The translations under genes and the position numbers were made by a program. The notes below the pieces were generated by a model. The model worked only from the letters and a program-made list of their open reading frames with translations, ran no database searches and was not told the origin of the DNA. This document shows, in pieces, positions 8,722 through 17,402 of a DNA stretch of 64,000 bases. Source of the DNA: Planobispora longispora (lineage in GTDB: Bacteria > Actinomycetota > Actinomycetes > Streptosporangiales > Streptosporangiaceae); contig NZ_BOOH01000049.1 in NCBI RefSeq assembly GCF_016863135.1, forward strand, positions 62,001-126,000, written 5' to 3'. Position 1 is the first letter of the stretch. Each line of letters starts with the position of its first letter.

Positions 8722-10260
8722 CTAGTTCGCGGGTCCGCGCCGGTTCCAGAAGTCCAGCCGGTGCGCGGCCGCGTAGTCGACCGGCCGGACCGCGCCGGGG
8801 GCCAGCGACTGGACGCCCCCGTCCAGGCGCGTCCAGGCGGGCAGGCCGGGGCCGTTGGGGTCGCCGGTGCGGGCGAAGTTCGTCCAGTAGGCGACCATCT
8901 GCCGGGACAGCTCGCGCTGGCCCGCGGTGAGCTCGGCCGCCGGGTCCGGGAACAGGTAGGGCAGGTCGCCGGCGTGGTAGGCGCCCCAGTCGAAGTCCGT
9001 CTTCAGCGGCAGGAACATCGGCGCGTCGCGGTCGGCGAACTCGTAGCCGTAGACCGGCGCGTGCCGGGCGAGCAGGGTGTTCTGCTCGTGGGTGGCGCGG
9101 GCCCACATCCGGTCGGTCAGGACCGTCGCCCACGCGATGCCCGGGGAGGCGAAGCTCCGGGCCGGGTACCGCCGCAGGACGCGCGCGGCGTCCGCGCCGA
9201 ACGCCTCCGCCACCAGGTCGCGGTACTGCTGCCCGGTGATCGGCCTGCCCTGCGCGTCGTAGGTCATCCCGACGAAGAGGCGGTGCTCGTCCCTGGTCGC
9301 GCCGGCCAGGACGGGCACGCGGTGGAAGCGCCCCGCGCGGATCGCCTCCGGCGGCGGTTGCGGGAGGACCTCGTTGCCGTAGGCGTACGCCTGGAAGGCG
9401 TTCATGATCTGCGGAACCTCGAGGATCTTCTCCACCGGCAGGGCGCGCAGGCACGCCAGGTCGCCGCAGCCGAGCTGCCCGGCGTAGTACACGCCCAGCT
9501 GCTCGGTCTCCTTGACTCCGCGCCAGGCGAAGTGCGGCTGCGCGGGCAGGCCGGGGACCATGCTGCCGGCGGGCATGTCCATCATGGTCTCGCCGCTCTG
9601 CATGATCGCGCGGTGGAACAGCCCCTTCGCGCCGGGCGAGGTGAGGTGCCCGCCGACGGACATCCCGCCGTAGGAGACGCCGAAGAGCGTCACGTTGCCC
9701 GGATCGCCGCCGAAGGCGCGGATGTTGCGCCGCACCCAGGCGAGGGCCGCCTGCTGGTCCTGCAGGCCGTACGTGCCGGAGCCGCGCAGCCCCGGGTAGC
9801 CGAACCCGCCGAAGACGTCGAGCCGGTAGTTGATCGTGACCACGACCGCGCCCCGCGAGGCGAGCCTGCGCGCGTCGGAATAGTGCCCTGCCCCGAGCGC
9901 TCCGTCGCCGTGCAGCCAGACCATGACCGGGAGCGCGCCCGCCCGCTCGCGCGGGGCGGTGACGTTGAGCACCAGGCAGTCCTCGGTGGTGCTGGTGACG
10001 GGGGCGTAGTCGGAGCCGACCTGCGGGCACATGTTCCCGGGCTTGGTGGCGTCCTTGACGCCCCGCCAGCCCTCGGCCCGCCGCGGCGGTGCCCAGCGCG
10101 ACGCGGCGGCGTACGGGATGCCCTGGAAGATCCGGTGATCGGCGGTGACCGTGCCGCGGACGGCCCCCGCCTCGGTCCCGACGATCGCGGGGTCCGCCTG
10201 CGGCGGCTGTCCGCCGGCGCAGGCGGTGAACAGGACGGCTGTCGCCAGAAGAACTCTCAT
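8722..10260 (-). CDS. type-B carboxylesterase lipoprotein
   Basis: A 512-residue carboxylesterase/lipase family B enzyme with a short signal ending LFTAC, probably a lipobox. Family landmarks are FQGIPYA, the EDCLVLNV stretch and GNVTLFGVSYGGMS with the nucleophile Ser. The acid site is in TRDEHRLF and the His region is YHAGDLPYLF. Two landmarks deviate from the usual type-B sequences: the nucleophile elbow is GVSYG instead of GESAG, and the oxyanion motif is HGDGA instead of HGGGF. The enzyme likely hydrolyses esters outside the membrane. Its TAG stop lies inside the CTAG duplicated by the IS. In the reconstructed empty site the sensor kinase GTG follows that stop by 1 nt. Confidence 0.88.
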   Translation of the reverse strand: MRVLLATAVLFTACAGGQPPQADPAIVGTEAGAVRGTVTADHRIFQGIPYAAASRWAPPRRAEGWRGVKDATKPGNMCPQVGSDYAPVTSTTEDCLVLNVTAPRERAGALPVMVWLHGDGALGAGHYSDARRLASRGAVVVTINYRLDVFGGFGYPGLRGSGTYGLQDQQAALAWVRRNIRAFGGDPGNVTLFGVSYGGMSVGGHLTSPGAKGLFHRAIMQSGETMMDMPAGSMVPGLPAQPHFAWRGVKETEQLGVYYAGQLGCGDLACLRALPVEKILEVPQIMNAFQAYAYGNEVLPQPPPEAIRAGRFHRVPVLAGATRDEHRLFVGMTYDAQGRPITGQQYRDLVAEAFGADAARVLRRYPARSFASPGIAWATVLTDRMWARATHEQNTLLARHAPVYGYEFADRDAPMFLPLKTDFDWGAYHAGDLPYLFPDPAAELTAGQRELSRQMVAYWTNFARTGDPNGPGLPAWTRLDGGVQSLAPGAVRPVDYAAAHRLDFWNRRGPAN

Positions 10261-10400
10261 GAGTTCAACGCTGCCGGGGACGGGGCCCGCTCAGAAGATC
10301 CGTCGATCCCGGTTTTCCCACGACAAAAGTCCTGGTTCCCCCGGTCCCCGCCGCGGTTCCGCCGGTCCCCGCCCTGCTCCCGCCGACCTCGGCCGCGCCG

Positions 10401-11360
10401 TCACCCGCCCGGCGAGAGGTAGCAGTTCAGCCAGCGGTCCATCTCCTCGAAGACCCGCTTGCGCGCGGGCTCGGGCGAGAGCACCAGGTCGTGCATGCCG
10501 CCGGGCACCCGGACGCACGTGACGTGCCCGCCCACCCGGGTGGACCAGCGGGCGATCTGCTCGGGGTCGAGCACGGTGTCGGCGCTCTGCGCCTCGGGGG
10601 CGAAGTCGCGCAGCTGCAGGCCCTTCTCCGCGCAGAGCACCAGGACCGGCGCGTCCACGCCCAGGCCGCCGTGCAGGCGCCGCTGGGCCCGGCGGATGGC
10701 GGCCAGCCAGGCGGCGTGGACCGGGAACCCGCCGACCGGCTTCCACTCCAGGTCGAAGTCCCACTCGCCGTGGTGCTCCCGGTGCAGGCTGGTGCCGTAC
10801 GCGGTGGACAGGCCCAGCGGCAGCACGGCGCGCACGGGCAGCCGGGAGAGCGGGCCGTGCAGCACGTCGGCCGCGATCCGCAGCCCGGCGGGGACGTTCA
10901 GGTCGAAGAAGGGGCTGTTGAGCACCAGGCCCTGGACGCGGCCCCGGCCGCGGACCCGGTCGGCCCACAGCGCCGCGACGAGGCCGCCGGTGGAGTGGGC
11001 GTTGAGGACGACCGTGTCGTGGCCGTCCTCCTCGCGGATGATCCGGACCGCCTCGTCGATCTCCGGGAAGTACTCGGTGACGCTGCGCACGAACCCCCGG
11101 GTCTGGTGCGGCAGCAGCGAGCGGCCGTACTTGCGCAGGTCGAGGCCGTAGAAGTCGATCCCCTGGCCGGCGAAGTGGTCGGCCAGGTGGGTCTGGAAGA
11201 AGTAGTCGGTGAACCCGTGCAGGTAGAGCACGGCCCTGCCGGTCGGCGGCGCGGTGGCGCGGCGGCGCACGAGGGAGGCGACGACCTCGCCCTCGTAGTC
11301 GTCGGCCATGGGCAGGACCGTGAGCTCGTAGTCGGGACCGAGGACGTCGGACATGGACAT
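10401..11360 (-). CDS. lysophospholipase-like alpha/beta hydrolase
   Basis: A 319-residue soluble alpha/beta hydrolase. LYLHGFTDYFFQ supplies the oxyanion region, LNAHSTGGLVAALW the nucleophile elbow (Ser within HSTGG), VLVLCAEKGLQ the acid region and PGGMHDLVLS the catalytic His. The layout resembles monoglyceride lipase/PldB-type Hydrolase_4 proteins. The ATG at 11358-11360 overlaps the stop of the enoyl-CoA hydratase by 1 nt (TGATG), so the two are one transcript. The pairing suggests a lipid or fatty-acid substrate, but no specific substrate can be read. Confidence 0.85.
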   Translation of the reverse strand: MSMSDVLGPDYELTVLPMADDYEGEVVASLVRRRATAPPTGRAVLYLHGFTDYFFQTHLADHFAGQGIDFYGLDLRKYGRSLLPHQTRGFVRSVTEYFPEIDEAVRIIREEDGHDTVVLNAHSTGGLVAALWADRVRGRGRVQGLVLNSPFFDLNVPAGLRIAADVLHGPLSRLPVRAVLPLGLSTAYGTSLHREHHGEWDFDLEWKPVGGFPVHAAWLAAIRRAQRRLHGGLGVDAPVLVLCAEKGLQLRDFAPEAQSADTVLDPEQIARWSTRVGGHVTCVRVPGGMHDLVLSPEPARKRVFEEMDRWLNCYLSPGG

Positions 11361-12241
11361 CAAGATAGTTCGTAGGGGTTGACCGGCCAGGAGGGGACCG
11401 CCTCGGGGAGGTCCTGGCTGACCTTCATGGGGAAGTTCGCCGGGCGCTTCTCCAGGAAGGACGTGACCCCCTCGGCCGCGTCGGCGGCGCCGCCGAGCGC
11501 GTGCATGAGCTTGGAGTCGGCGCGGTGGGCCTCCCACGGGGAGGCGGCCGACAGGCCGGACCACATGAGTCGGCGGATGGCGGCGACCGAGACGGCGGAG
11601 GTGTTGTCGGCGATCTCGCGGGCCAGCGCGTGGGCGGCCGGGAGCAGCTCGTCGGGGGCGAGGACCTTGGAGACCAGGCGGCCGGCGAGCGCCTCGGCGG
11701 CGGGGAAGACCCGGCCGGTCGCGGCCCACTCCATCGCCTGGGAGATGCCGACGATCCGGGGCAGGAACCAGCTGGAGGCGGCCTCGGTCACGATGCCGCG
11801 CCGGGCGAAGACGAAGCCGAACTTCGCCGTGTCGGAGGCGAGCCGGATGTCCATCGGGAGCGTCATGGTCACGCCGACGCCGACGGCCGGGCCGTTGATC
11901 GCGCCGATGACCGGCTTGAGGGAGCGGGCGATGCGGAGCACGACCGTGCCGCCGCCGTCGCGGGGCGAGCCGTCGATGGTGTCCCGGCCGCCGAACATCT
12001 CCTCCGACTTGCGGTAGTTGAAGGTGTCCCCGCCGCCGCCGAGGTCGGCCCCGGCGCAGAAGGCCCGGCCCTGCCCGGTGACGATCACGGCGCGGACCTC
12101 GTCGTCGGCGTCCGCGCGGTCGAACGCCTCGATCAGCTCGCCGCGCATGACGTAGGTGAAGGCGTTGAGGCGCTCGGGCCGGTTGAGCGTGATGGTGGCG
12201 ACGCCGTCGGCCACGCCGTACTCGATCTCCGTGAATGCCAT
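11360..12241 (-). CDS. enoyl-CoA hydratase/isomerase family protein
   Basis: A 293-residue crotonase-fold protein with GRAFCAGADLGG (oxyanion-forming loop) and KPVIGAINGPAVGVGVTM (second oxyanion loop). The hydratase glutamates are partly recognisable: EAASSWFLPRIVG carries Glu in the position seen in hydratases. Such enzymes hydrate trans-2-enoyl-CoA in beta-oxidation. The gene heads a two-gene unit with the lysophospholipase-like hydrolase, which would free acyl chains for degradation (inference). Upstream is a 224-bp gap shared with the divergent LCP gene. Confidence 0.9.
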   Translation of the reverse strand: MAFTEIEYGVADGVATITLNRPERLNAFTYVMRGELIEAFDRADADDEVRAVIVTGQGRAFCAGADLGGGGDTFNYRKSEEMFGGRDTIDGSPRDGGGTVVLRIARSLKPVIGAINGPAVGVGVTMTLPMDIRLASDTAKFGFVFARRGIVTEAASSWFLPRIVGISQAMEWAATGRVFPAAEALAGRLVSKVLAPDELLPAAHALAREIADNTSAVSVAAIRRLMWSGLSAASPWEAHRADSKLMHALGGAADAAEGVTSFLEKRPANFPMKVSQDLPEAVPSWPVNPYELS

Positions 12242-12301
12242 GACCGAATCTTATTCCAGTACGGGCGGCGGACCGGACCCGGCTCCGTGGCGGCGGACGG
12301 C

Positions 12302-12343
12302 CGCCTCGACGCAGAACCGAGTCGCCTCGATACAGAACTGATC
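12302..12343. repeat. two 21-bp tandem repeats in divergent promoter region
   Basis: Units at 12302-12322 and 12323-12343 share CGCCTCGAyrCAGAAC followed by a variable end. They lie between the enoyl-CoA hydratase start and the LCP gene. The function is unknown. Confidence 0.6.
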
Positions 12344-12465
12344 AGAAGGGCTTTCCATCCCGTTAACTCTCATGTCGCTAGATGTCCCGACGATCTACCT
12401 ACCATCTCCCCCTACGGCGCACGAGTGGGTATGAAAAGCCAACAAGCGGAGGAAACGGGGATCAG

Positions 12466-13929
12466 GTGGACACGTCACAGCCACCCAGCGTCGGTGCGGT
12501 CATCGGATGGACGGCGCTGTCCGCCGTCGCTCCGGGAGTCGCCCACCTGCGGGGCGGCTGGCGCCGTACCGGGCTGACCCTGCTCTCGATCTACACCGCC
12601 GCCCTGCTCGCCCTGCTCTGGATCGGCCTCACCTCCGACCTCGGCGACCTGGCCGGGCGGCTGGTGGCCTCCTCCGGGCTGACCATCCTCACCGCCGTCT
12701 CCCTGGCCCTCGGGGTCGCCTGGTTCACCCTGATCGTGCACTCCTTCACCGTGCTCGGCCCCGGCAGGCTGCCCAAGGGCGGCCAGACCGTGGCCGGAAT
12801 CGTCGCGGGGGTGCTCGCGGTGGCGGTGCTGCTCCCGTTCGGTCTGGTCGGGCAGTACGCCGCGGTCTCCCAGACCGCGCTGGACAACGTCTTCGCCGCC
12901 CCGCCCACGCCGCTGCCCACCGAGCGCGAGCAGGATCCGTGGGCCGGCCGGAGCCGGGTGAACATCCTGCTGCTCGGCGGGGACGCCGACGACCACCGGC
13001 CCGGCGTCCGGACCGACAGCATCAACGTGGCCAGCATCGACGTCAAGACCGGCAACACCGTCCTGCTCAGCCTGCCGCGCAACCTCGAGAACGTGCGCTT
13101 CCCGCCGGGCACCCCGATGGCCAAGCGCTTCCCGGCCGGCTTCCGGCTCCCCACGGGACCGGGAGGCGGGCGCGACGACCTGCTCTTCGGGGTCTGGGAG
13201 TACGCCGACGCCCACCCGGAGATCTTCGGCGGCCGGAAGGGGCAGGGCGCCCGGACGCTGATCGACGCCGTCGGCTACACGCTCGGCCTGGAGATCGACT
13301 GGTACGCCCTGGTCAACATGTGGGGCTTCGCCCGGCTCATCGACGCCATCGGCGGCGTGACGATCACCGTCCCGGAGGACGTGGTCTTCGGCAAGTACAA
13401 CGAGGGCCTCGTCAAGGCGGGCACCCGCAGGCTCGGGGGCGCCGACGCGATGTGGTTCGCCCGCTCGCGCACCAACAGCGACGACTACACCCGGATGCGC
13501 CGCCAGCGCTGCGTGCTGGGCGCCCTGCTCGCCCAGGCCGACCCCGCGACGGTGCTCTCCCGGTTCAACCGGGTCGCGCTGGCGACCAAGGAGCTGATCA
13601 GGACCGACATCCCGCGCCCGATGCTGGAGCACCTCGTCCCGCTGGCGCTGAAGGTGAAGAACGCCCGGGTCACCAGCGTGCAGTTCGTGCCGCCGCTGAT
13701 CAACACCGGTTACCCCGACTGGGCCAAGATCCGCTCCATCACCGTCAAGGCCCTGCGCGACTCGGTCGTCACGCCCCCGCTCGTGGCCGCCTCCCCCCGG
13801 CCCTCCGCCACCCCGGACGCCGCCCCGTCGGCCACCGCGACGGCACGGGCCCAGGTGAGGCCGGGCCAGCCCACGGCCAAGCCGGCCGACCCCGCCAAGC
13901 CCAAGGGCATCACCGAGGGCTGCGGCTGA
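12466..13929 (+). CDS. LytR-CpsA-Psr (LCP) family protein
   Basis: A 487-residue LCP phosphotransferase of the kind that attaches anionic polymers to peptidoglycan outside the membrane. The LCP core runs from about residue 160 to 400: RVNILLLGGDAD, VRTDSINVASID, LLSLPRN, VNMWGFARLIDAIGGV and WFARSRTNSDDYTRMRRQR, which include the conserved Arg and Asp positions. Before it are about four hydrophobic segments (residues about 8-130), whereas typical LCP proteins have one. A Pro/Ala/Thr-rich tail ends the protein. The GTG at 12466 is preferred because GGAGG lies upstream; an upstream in-frame ATG at 12382 would add 28 residues without an RBS. Confidence 0.88.
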   Translation: MDTSQPPSVGAVIGWTALSAVAPGVAHLRGGWRRTGLTLLSIYTAALLALLWIGLTSDLGDLAGRLVASSGLTILTAVSLALGVAWFTLIVHSFTVLGPGRLPKGGQTVAGIVAGVLAVAVLLPFGLVGQYAAVSQTALDNVFAAPPTPLPTEREQDPWAGRSRVNILLLGGDADDHRPGVRTDSINVASIDVKTGNTVLLSLPRNLENVRFPPGTPMAKRFPAGFRLPTGPGGGRDDLLFGVWEYADAHPEIFGGRKGQGARTLIDAVGYTLGLEIDWYALVNMWGFARLIDAIGGVTITVPEDVVFGKYNEGLVKAGTRRLGGADAMWFARSRTNSDDYTRMRRQRCVLGALLAQADPATVLSRFNRVALATKELIRTDIPRPMLEHLVPLALKVKNARVTSVQFVPPLINTGYPDWAKIRSITVKALRDSVVTPPLVAASPRPSATPDAAPSATATARAQVRPGQPTAKPADPAKPKGITEGCG

Positions 13930-13995
13930 CGCCGGACGGGCGGAGCCGCTCCGGCCGGTGAGAGGGTGCGCCGCGGGCGGCGGGAGCGGGCGCGG

Positions 13996-15009
13996 CTACG
14001 CGCGGTGGGACTCCTTGGCCAGGCGGCGCACCCGGTCCTCGTCGATCCCGTGGCCGAGGCCCGGCTGGGTGAGCGGGACCGCCACGACCCCGCCGGTGGC
14101 GCCGACCGGCGGGGTGACGATCTGCGCGCTGCGGGGCGGCTCGGCCACGTCGCACGGGAGGGTGCAGCCGGGCAGGCTGGCGGCGGCGACGGTGGCCGCC
14201 CTGGCCAGACCGGTGCCCTGTCCCCCGGCGCAGGCGATCTCCCAGCCCGCCTCCGCCGCGATGTCGTGCATCCGCCGTACCTCGCGCAGGGAGCCCACCG
14301 CGGCCGGGCGCATCAGCAGCGCGCGGCCCGCGCCCGCGGCGACCGCGTCCTGGAGGTCCGCCGCCGAGCCCACCTCCAGCAGGACCGGTGCGGCGACGCG
14401 CTCCTGCAGGTCGGCGTGGTCGGTCAGGCCGCCGGGGACGGCGAACGGCCGCTCGATGACGGAGGGGGCGTAGGCGTCCAGCGCCTCCAGGGCGTCGATG
14501 TCGGTGTAGGCGCCGCGGGCGTCCAGGCCGATGCCCAGGGCCGGGTAGGCCAGGCGGACGGCGCGCAGCGGCTCGACGTCCCAGCCGGGGTGCACGTCCA
14601 TCGTGATGTGCGCGTATCCCGCGCAGACGTGCCGGTTCACCCGGGCGACGAGGCTCTCCAGGTTGCGGTCGCCGCTGACGCGCACCGTGGCCATCAGCGA
14701 CGTCCGGCTGCCGCCGAGGGCGTGGGCGAGCGGGACGCCCCGCATCCGGGCCCACAGGTCCCAGCAGGCCATGTCGCCGGCCGGGCCGCCGGGGACCACG
14801 CCCAGCTCGTCGGGGTGCTCCCAGTCGACGCCGATCAGCGCGGGAGCGAGTTGCTCCTGCAGGATGGACCACGCCTTGGGATCCGGGTCGACCACCTCGC
14901 CCCACCCGGTCATGCCCCCGTAGTCGGTGAGCCTGACGAGGATGCTCTCCGTCCGCCTGCCGTACGGCAGGGTCAGCCGGAACACCTCGAGCCCGCACAC
15001 ACGCGGCAT
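13996..15009 (-). CDS. enolase-superfamily protein, catalytic lysines absent
   Basis: A 337-residue homologue of the mandelate racemase / muconate-lactonising / o-succinylbenzoate synthase group. Metal-ligand strands look kept: GIGLDARGAY, SVIERPF and VLLEVGS, with Glu at the third site. The usual KxK acid-base motif is replaced by ITMDVHPG, and the second catalytic lysine (K in NIKP-type strands) by LLMRPAAVG. Normal lysine-based racemase or OSBS chemistry is therefore doubtful. The ATG at 15009 follows AAGGGG by about 6 nt and is chosen over a longer start at 15030. It may be a repurposed or inactive member. Confidence 0.75.
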   Translation of the reverse strand: MPRVCGLEVFRLTLPYGRRTESILVRLTDYGGMTGWGEVVDPDPKAWSILQEQLAPALIGVDWEHPDELGVVPGGPAGDMACWDLWARMRGVPLAHALGGSRTSLMATVRVSGDRNLESLVARVNRHVCAGYAHITMDVHPGWDVEPLRAVRLAYPALGIGLDARGAYTDIDALEALDAYAPSVIERPFAVPGGLTDHADLQERVAAPVLLEVGSAADLQDAVAAGAGRALLMRPAAVGSLREVRRMHDIAAEAGWEIACAGGQGTGLARAATVAAASLPGCTLPCDVAEPPRSAQIVTPPVGATGGVVAVPLTQPGLGHGIDEDRVRRLAKESHRA

Positions 15010-15034
15010 GAAGTCCCCTTGATCTCTCACCCCT

Positions 15035-15103
15035 GGAAAGAACGCGAATCCCGCCCGGGGGGCGGGACCATCCCCTCAACATGAATGAGAGGCGCGTTCT
15101 TCC
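15035..15103. terminator. nested stem-loops between MFS and enolase-like gene
   Basis: Outer arms GGAAAGAACGCG (15035-15046) and CGCGTTCTTCC (15093-15103) pair with one bulge. An inner perfect hairpin with 8-bp arms TCCCGCCC and GGGCGGGA and a 3-nt loop lies at 15049-15067. Both flanking genes run leftward, so the structure lies upstream of the enolase-like gene and downstream of the MFS gene. It could end MFS transcription or act in the leader; no T-tract is present. Confidence 0.45.
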
Positions 15104-15118
15104 ATGGTGCCACGAGGC

Positions 15119-16507
15119 TCAAAGCGCCACCCTGCGCGCTGCGAGCGTCCCGGTCACCGCCAGCAGCGCGATCAGCGCGAAGCCGGCCAGGTAGACGGGG
15201 CCGGTGGCGCCCAGTCCCGCGACGATCGCGCCCACCGCGGCGACCGTCATCACCGTGAAGACCGACTCCCCCACGCCCATCGAGGCGCTGTTCTCCCCCT
15301 CCTGGCCGGGCGCGGACAGCTCCAGGACGAGCACCGACAACGTCGGGTACACGATTCCGATGCCGAACCCGGACAGGGCCTCCCCGGCGAAGGCCAGGGC
15401 CACCGGGACGGTGTCGAGCACCGACAGGGCCATCAGCAGCAGTCCCCCGCCCATCACCAGGGGGCCGACGCTCAGGACCAGGGTCCGGTCGTAGGTCTTG
15501 CGCCCGACGATCCACGAGCCCAGCGACCAGGCCAGCGCGCCGCCGGTGAGGACGGCCCCGGCCTGGGTGAGCGAGAGACCGCGCTCGGCGTGGAGCATCA
15601 GCGGCAGGTACACCTCGCCGCCGAGGAACGCGCCGGCCACGATCCCGCGCAGCGCGATCACCGAGGGCAGGCCGCGCCCGCCGCGCAGGGTCCCGGGCGG
15701 GAGCAGCCGGGGCAGGGACACCGCCAGCAGGACCAGGCCCGCCGCGAGCACGGCGATCCCGATGCCGGGCGCCGTCCCGTCCGTCCCCGTCCCGCCGGAC
15801 TGCGCGCCGTACTGCGTGAGCGCCGCGCCGGCGGCCGTCAGCACCGCCCAGCCGAACCTGCGGGCGATCGGCGTGCGGCCGGCCGGCTCCCCCTCCCCGT
15901 CCCGCTCCTCCATGGGCGCTGCGCCGAGGCCGCGCCAGAGCAGCAGGGCGGCGGGCGCCACCAGCAGCGGCACGCCCAGGAAGACCCAGCGCCAGCCGAG
16001 ATGCACCGCCACGGACCCGGCGATCACCGGCCCGACCATGGAGGGGACCACCCAGGCCGCGGCGAGCGCGCCGAACACCTTGGGGTGCAGCCCGGCCGGG
16101 TAGACGCGGGAGACCAGCACGTACAGCGCGACCTGGAACACCCCGCCGCCGAAGCCCTGCACGAACCTGCCCAGCAGGAACACGTCCATCCCGGGCGCGG
16201 TCCCGCTGATCAGCAGTCCCGCCACGAAGGCGGCCAGTCCCGCCCAGAGCGGGGCGACCGGTCCTCGCAGGTCGCCCCAGCGCCCGCCCAGCACGGTCGC
16301 GATCATCCCGGCGGCCATCGACCCGCTGAAGGCCAGCGCGTACAGGCCCAGCCCGTCCAGATCGCGTCCCACCATCGGCATCGCGGTCGCGACCGCGAGC
16401 GACTCGAAGGCCACCAGTACGACCAGGGCGAGCACTCCGACCGTCAGCGCGCGGTAGCGCCGGGCGTATATTCCTGTCCCCGCGGGGGCTTCCAGCACCG
16501 TTGTCAT
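15119..16507 (-). CDS. MFS efflux transporter
   Basis: A 462-residue major facilitator with about 12-14 hydrophobic helices. The region after helix 2 (LGGRWGDLRGPVAPLW) matches motif A, and SMVGPVIAGSV matches the antiporter motif C, so drug/H+ antiport is the likely role; the substrate is unknown. The ATG at 16505-16507 (MTTVLEAPAG) is chosen over an earlier in-frame start that lacks membrane character. It follows the TetR gene by 48 bp on the same strand, which suggests one TetR-MFS transcript controlled by the operator array upstream of the TetR gene. Confidence 0.87.
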   Translation of the reverse strand: MTTVLEAPAGTGIYARRYRALTVGVLALVVLVAFESLAVATAMPMVGRDLDGLGLYALAFSGSMAAGMIATVLGGRWGDLRGPVAPLWAGLAAFVAGLLISGTAPGMDVFLLGRFVQGFGGGVFQVALYVLVSRVYPAGLHPKVFGALAAAWVVPSMVGPVIAGSVAVHLGWRWVFLGVPLLVAPAALLLWRGLGAAPMEERDGEGEPAGRTPIARRFGWAVLTAAGAALTQYGAQSGGTGTDGTAPGIGIAVLAAGLVLLAVSLPRLLPPGTLRGGRGLPSVIALRGIVAGAFLGGEVYLPLMLHAERGLSLTQAGAVLTGGALAWSLGSWIVGRKTYDRTLVLSVGPLVMGGGLLLMALSVLDTVPVALAFAGEALSGFGIGIVYPTLSVLVLELSAPGQEGENSASMGVGESVFTVMTVAAVGAIVAGLGATGPVYLAGFALIALLAVTGTLAARRVAL

Positions 16508-16555
16508 GATCGGACCGTACGGCCGCCGCCCCGGGCGGCACATCGGTCCGGTGGA

Positions 16556-17371
16556 TCAGTCCTTGGGCGTAGGACCCCCGGGGTCGCCGGGGATGCTGGG
16601 GGTTTTGGGACTCTTGGGGGTCCTGGGGTTCTCGGGCCCGCCGGAGGCGGGGCCCGCCTCGGCGGCGTAGGACGCCAGCCCGCGCAGCATCAGGTCGAGG
16701 CCGAACTCGAACCGCTCCCGGTCGTCCGCGGCCACCAGGTCGTCCACGTGCGCGACGAGGGTGGGGAAGCGGTCGGCGGGCAGGGCGCGGTAGAAGTCCC
16801 CGATCTGCCCGAAGATCTCCCCCAGGAACTCCTCCAGTTCCTTGCCGCTGCCCCGCTGCCGGAGGTAGTAGAGCGAGCTCTCGAAGGCGTCGGCGCACAC
16901 GTAGAGGCCGAGCCGGTCGACCATCAGGGAGGCGATCTTCGGCGGCACCCCGCCCGCGATCATGATGCGCAGCTGGTTCTCGGCGATCCGCAGCGCGTTG
17001 GGGGTGGTCGGGATGTTGGCGAGGCCGACCCTGGCGATGTCGGCGTGGGCGCCGAACACCCGGATCGCCTCCAGGACCACCTCCCTGATCTGCTCCAGCC
17101 AGCGCTCCGGCTCGGGCTCGGGCACCTGGATCTCGCCCATGACCTCGTCGTAGATCAGGTCGAGCAGCTCCTCCTTGTTCTCCACGTGGGCGTACAGGGA
17201 GGCGGGGCCGGTGCCGAGCTCCTGGGCGACCCGGCGCATGCTCAGCGCGTCGACCCCTTCGGCGTCGACGATCCGCAGGCCGGTGGAGACGATCAGATCC
17301 CTGCTCAGGACGGTCCGCGGGGCACTGGTCTTGCGCGCCTTGCGCCAGGGCGGAGCGGGGAGGTCGGTCAT
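16556..17371 (-). CDS. TetR-family repressor
   Basis: A 271-residue regulator. The N-terminal HTH (residues about 25-70) includes ALSMRRVAQELGTGPASLYAHVENKEELLDL in pieces: RRVAQELGTG for the helix-turn-helix and LYAHVENKEEL after it. The ligand domain resembles the TetR_C group of drug-efflux repressors. The tail is a Pro/Lys-rich PKSPKTPS-type low-complexity stretch. The start is the ATG at 17371; longer frames upstream only read through the 18-bp repeat array. It probably controls its own transcript with the downstream MFS gene, and also the divergent MFS gene at 17666, through the array at 17403-17563. Confidence 0.9.
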   Translation of the reverse strand: MTDLPAPPWRKARKTSAPRTVLSRDLIVSTGLRIVDAEGVDALSMRRVAQELGTGPASLYAHVENKEELLDLIYDEVMGEIQVPEPEPERWLEQIREVVLEAIRVFGAHADIARVGLANIPTTPNALRIAENQLRIMIAGGVPPKIASLMVDRLGLYVCADAFESSLYYLRQRGSGKELEEFLGEIFGQIGDFYRALPADRFPTLVAHVDDLVAADDRERFEFGLDLMLRGLASYAAEAGPASGGPENPRTPKSPKTPSIPGDPGGPTPKD

Positions 17372-17402
17372 GCCGGGATGGTATCCGCCCCGGTTTCCCC
17401 TC

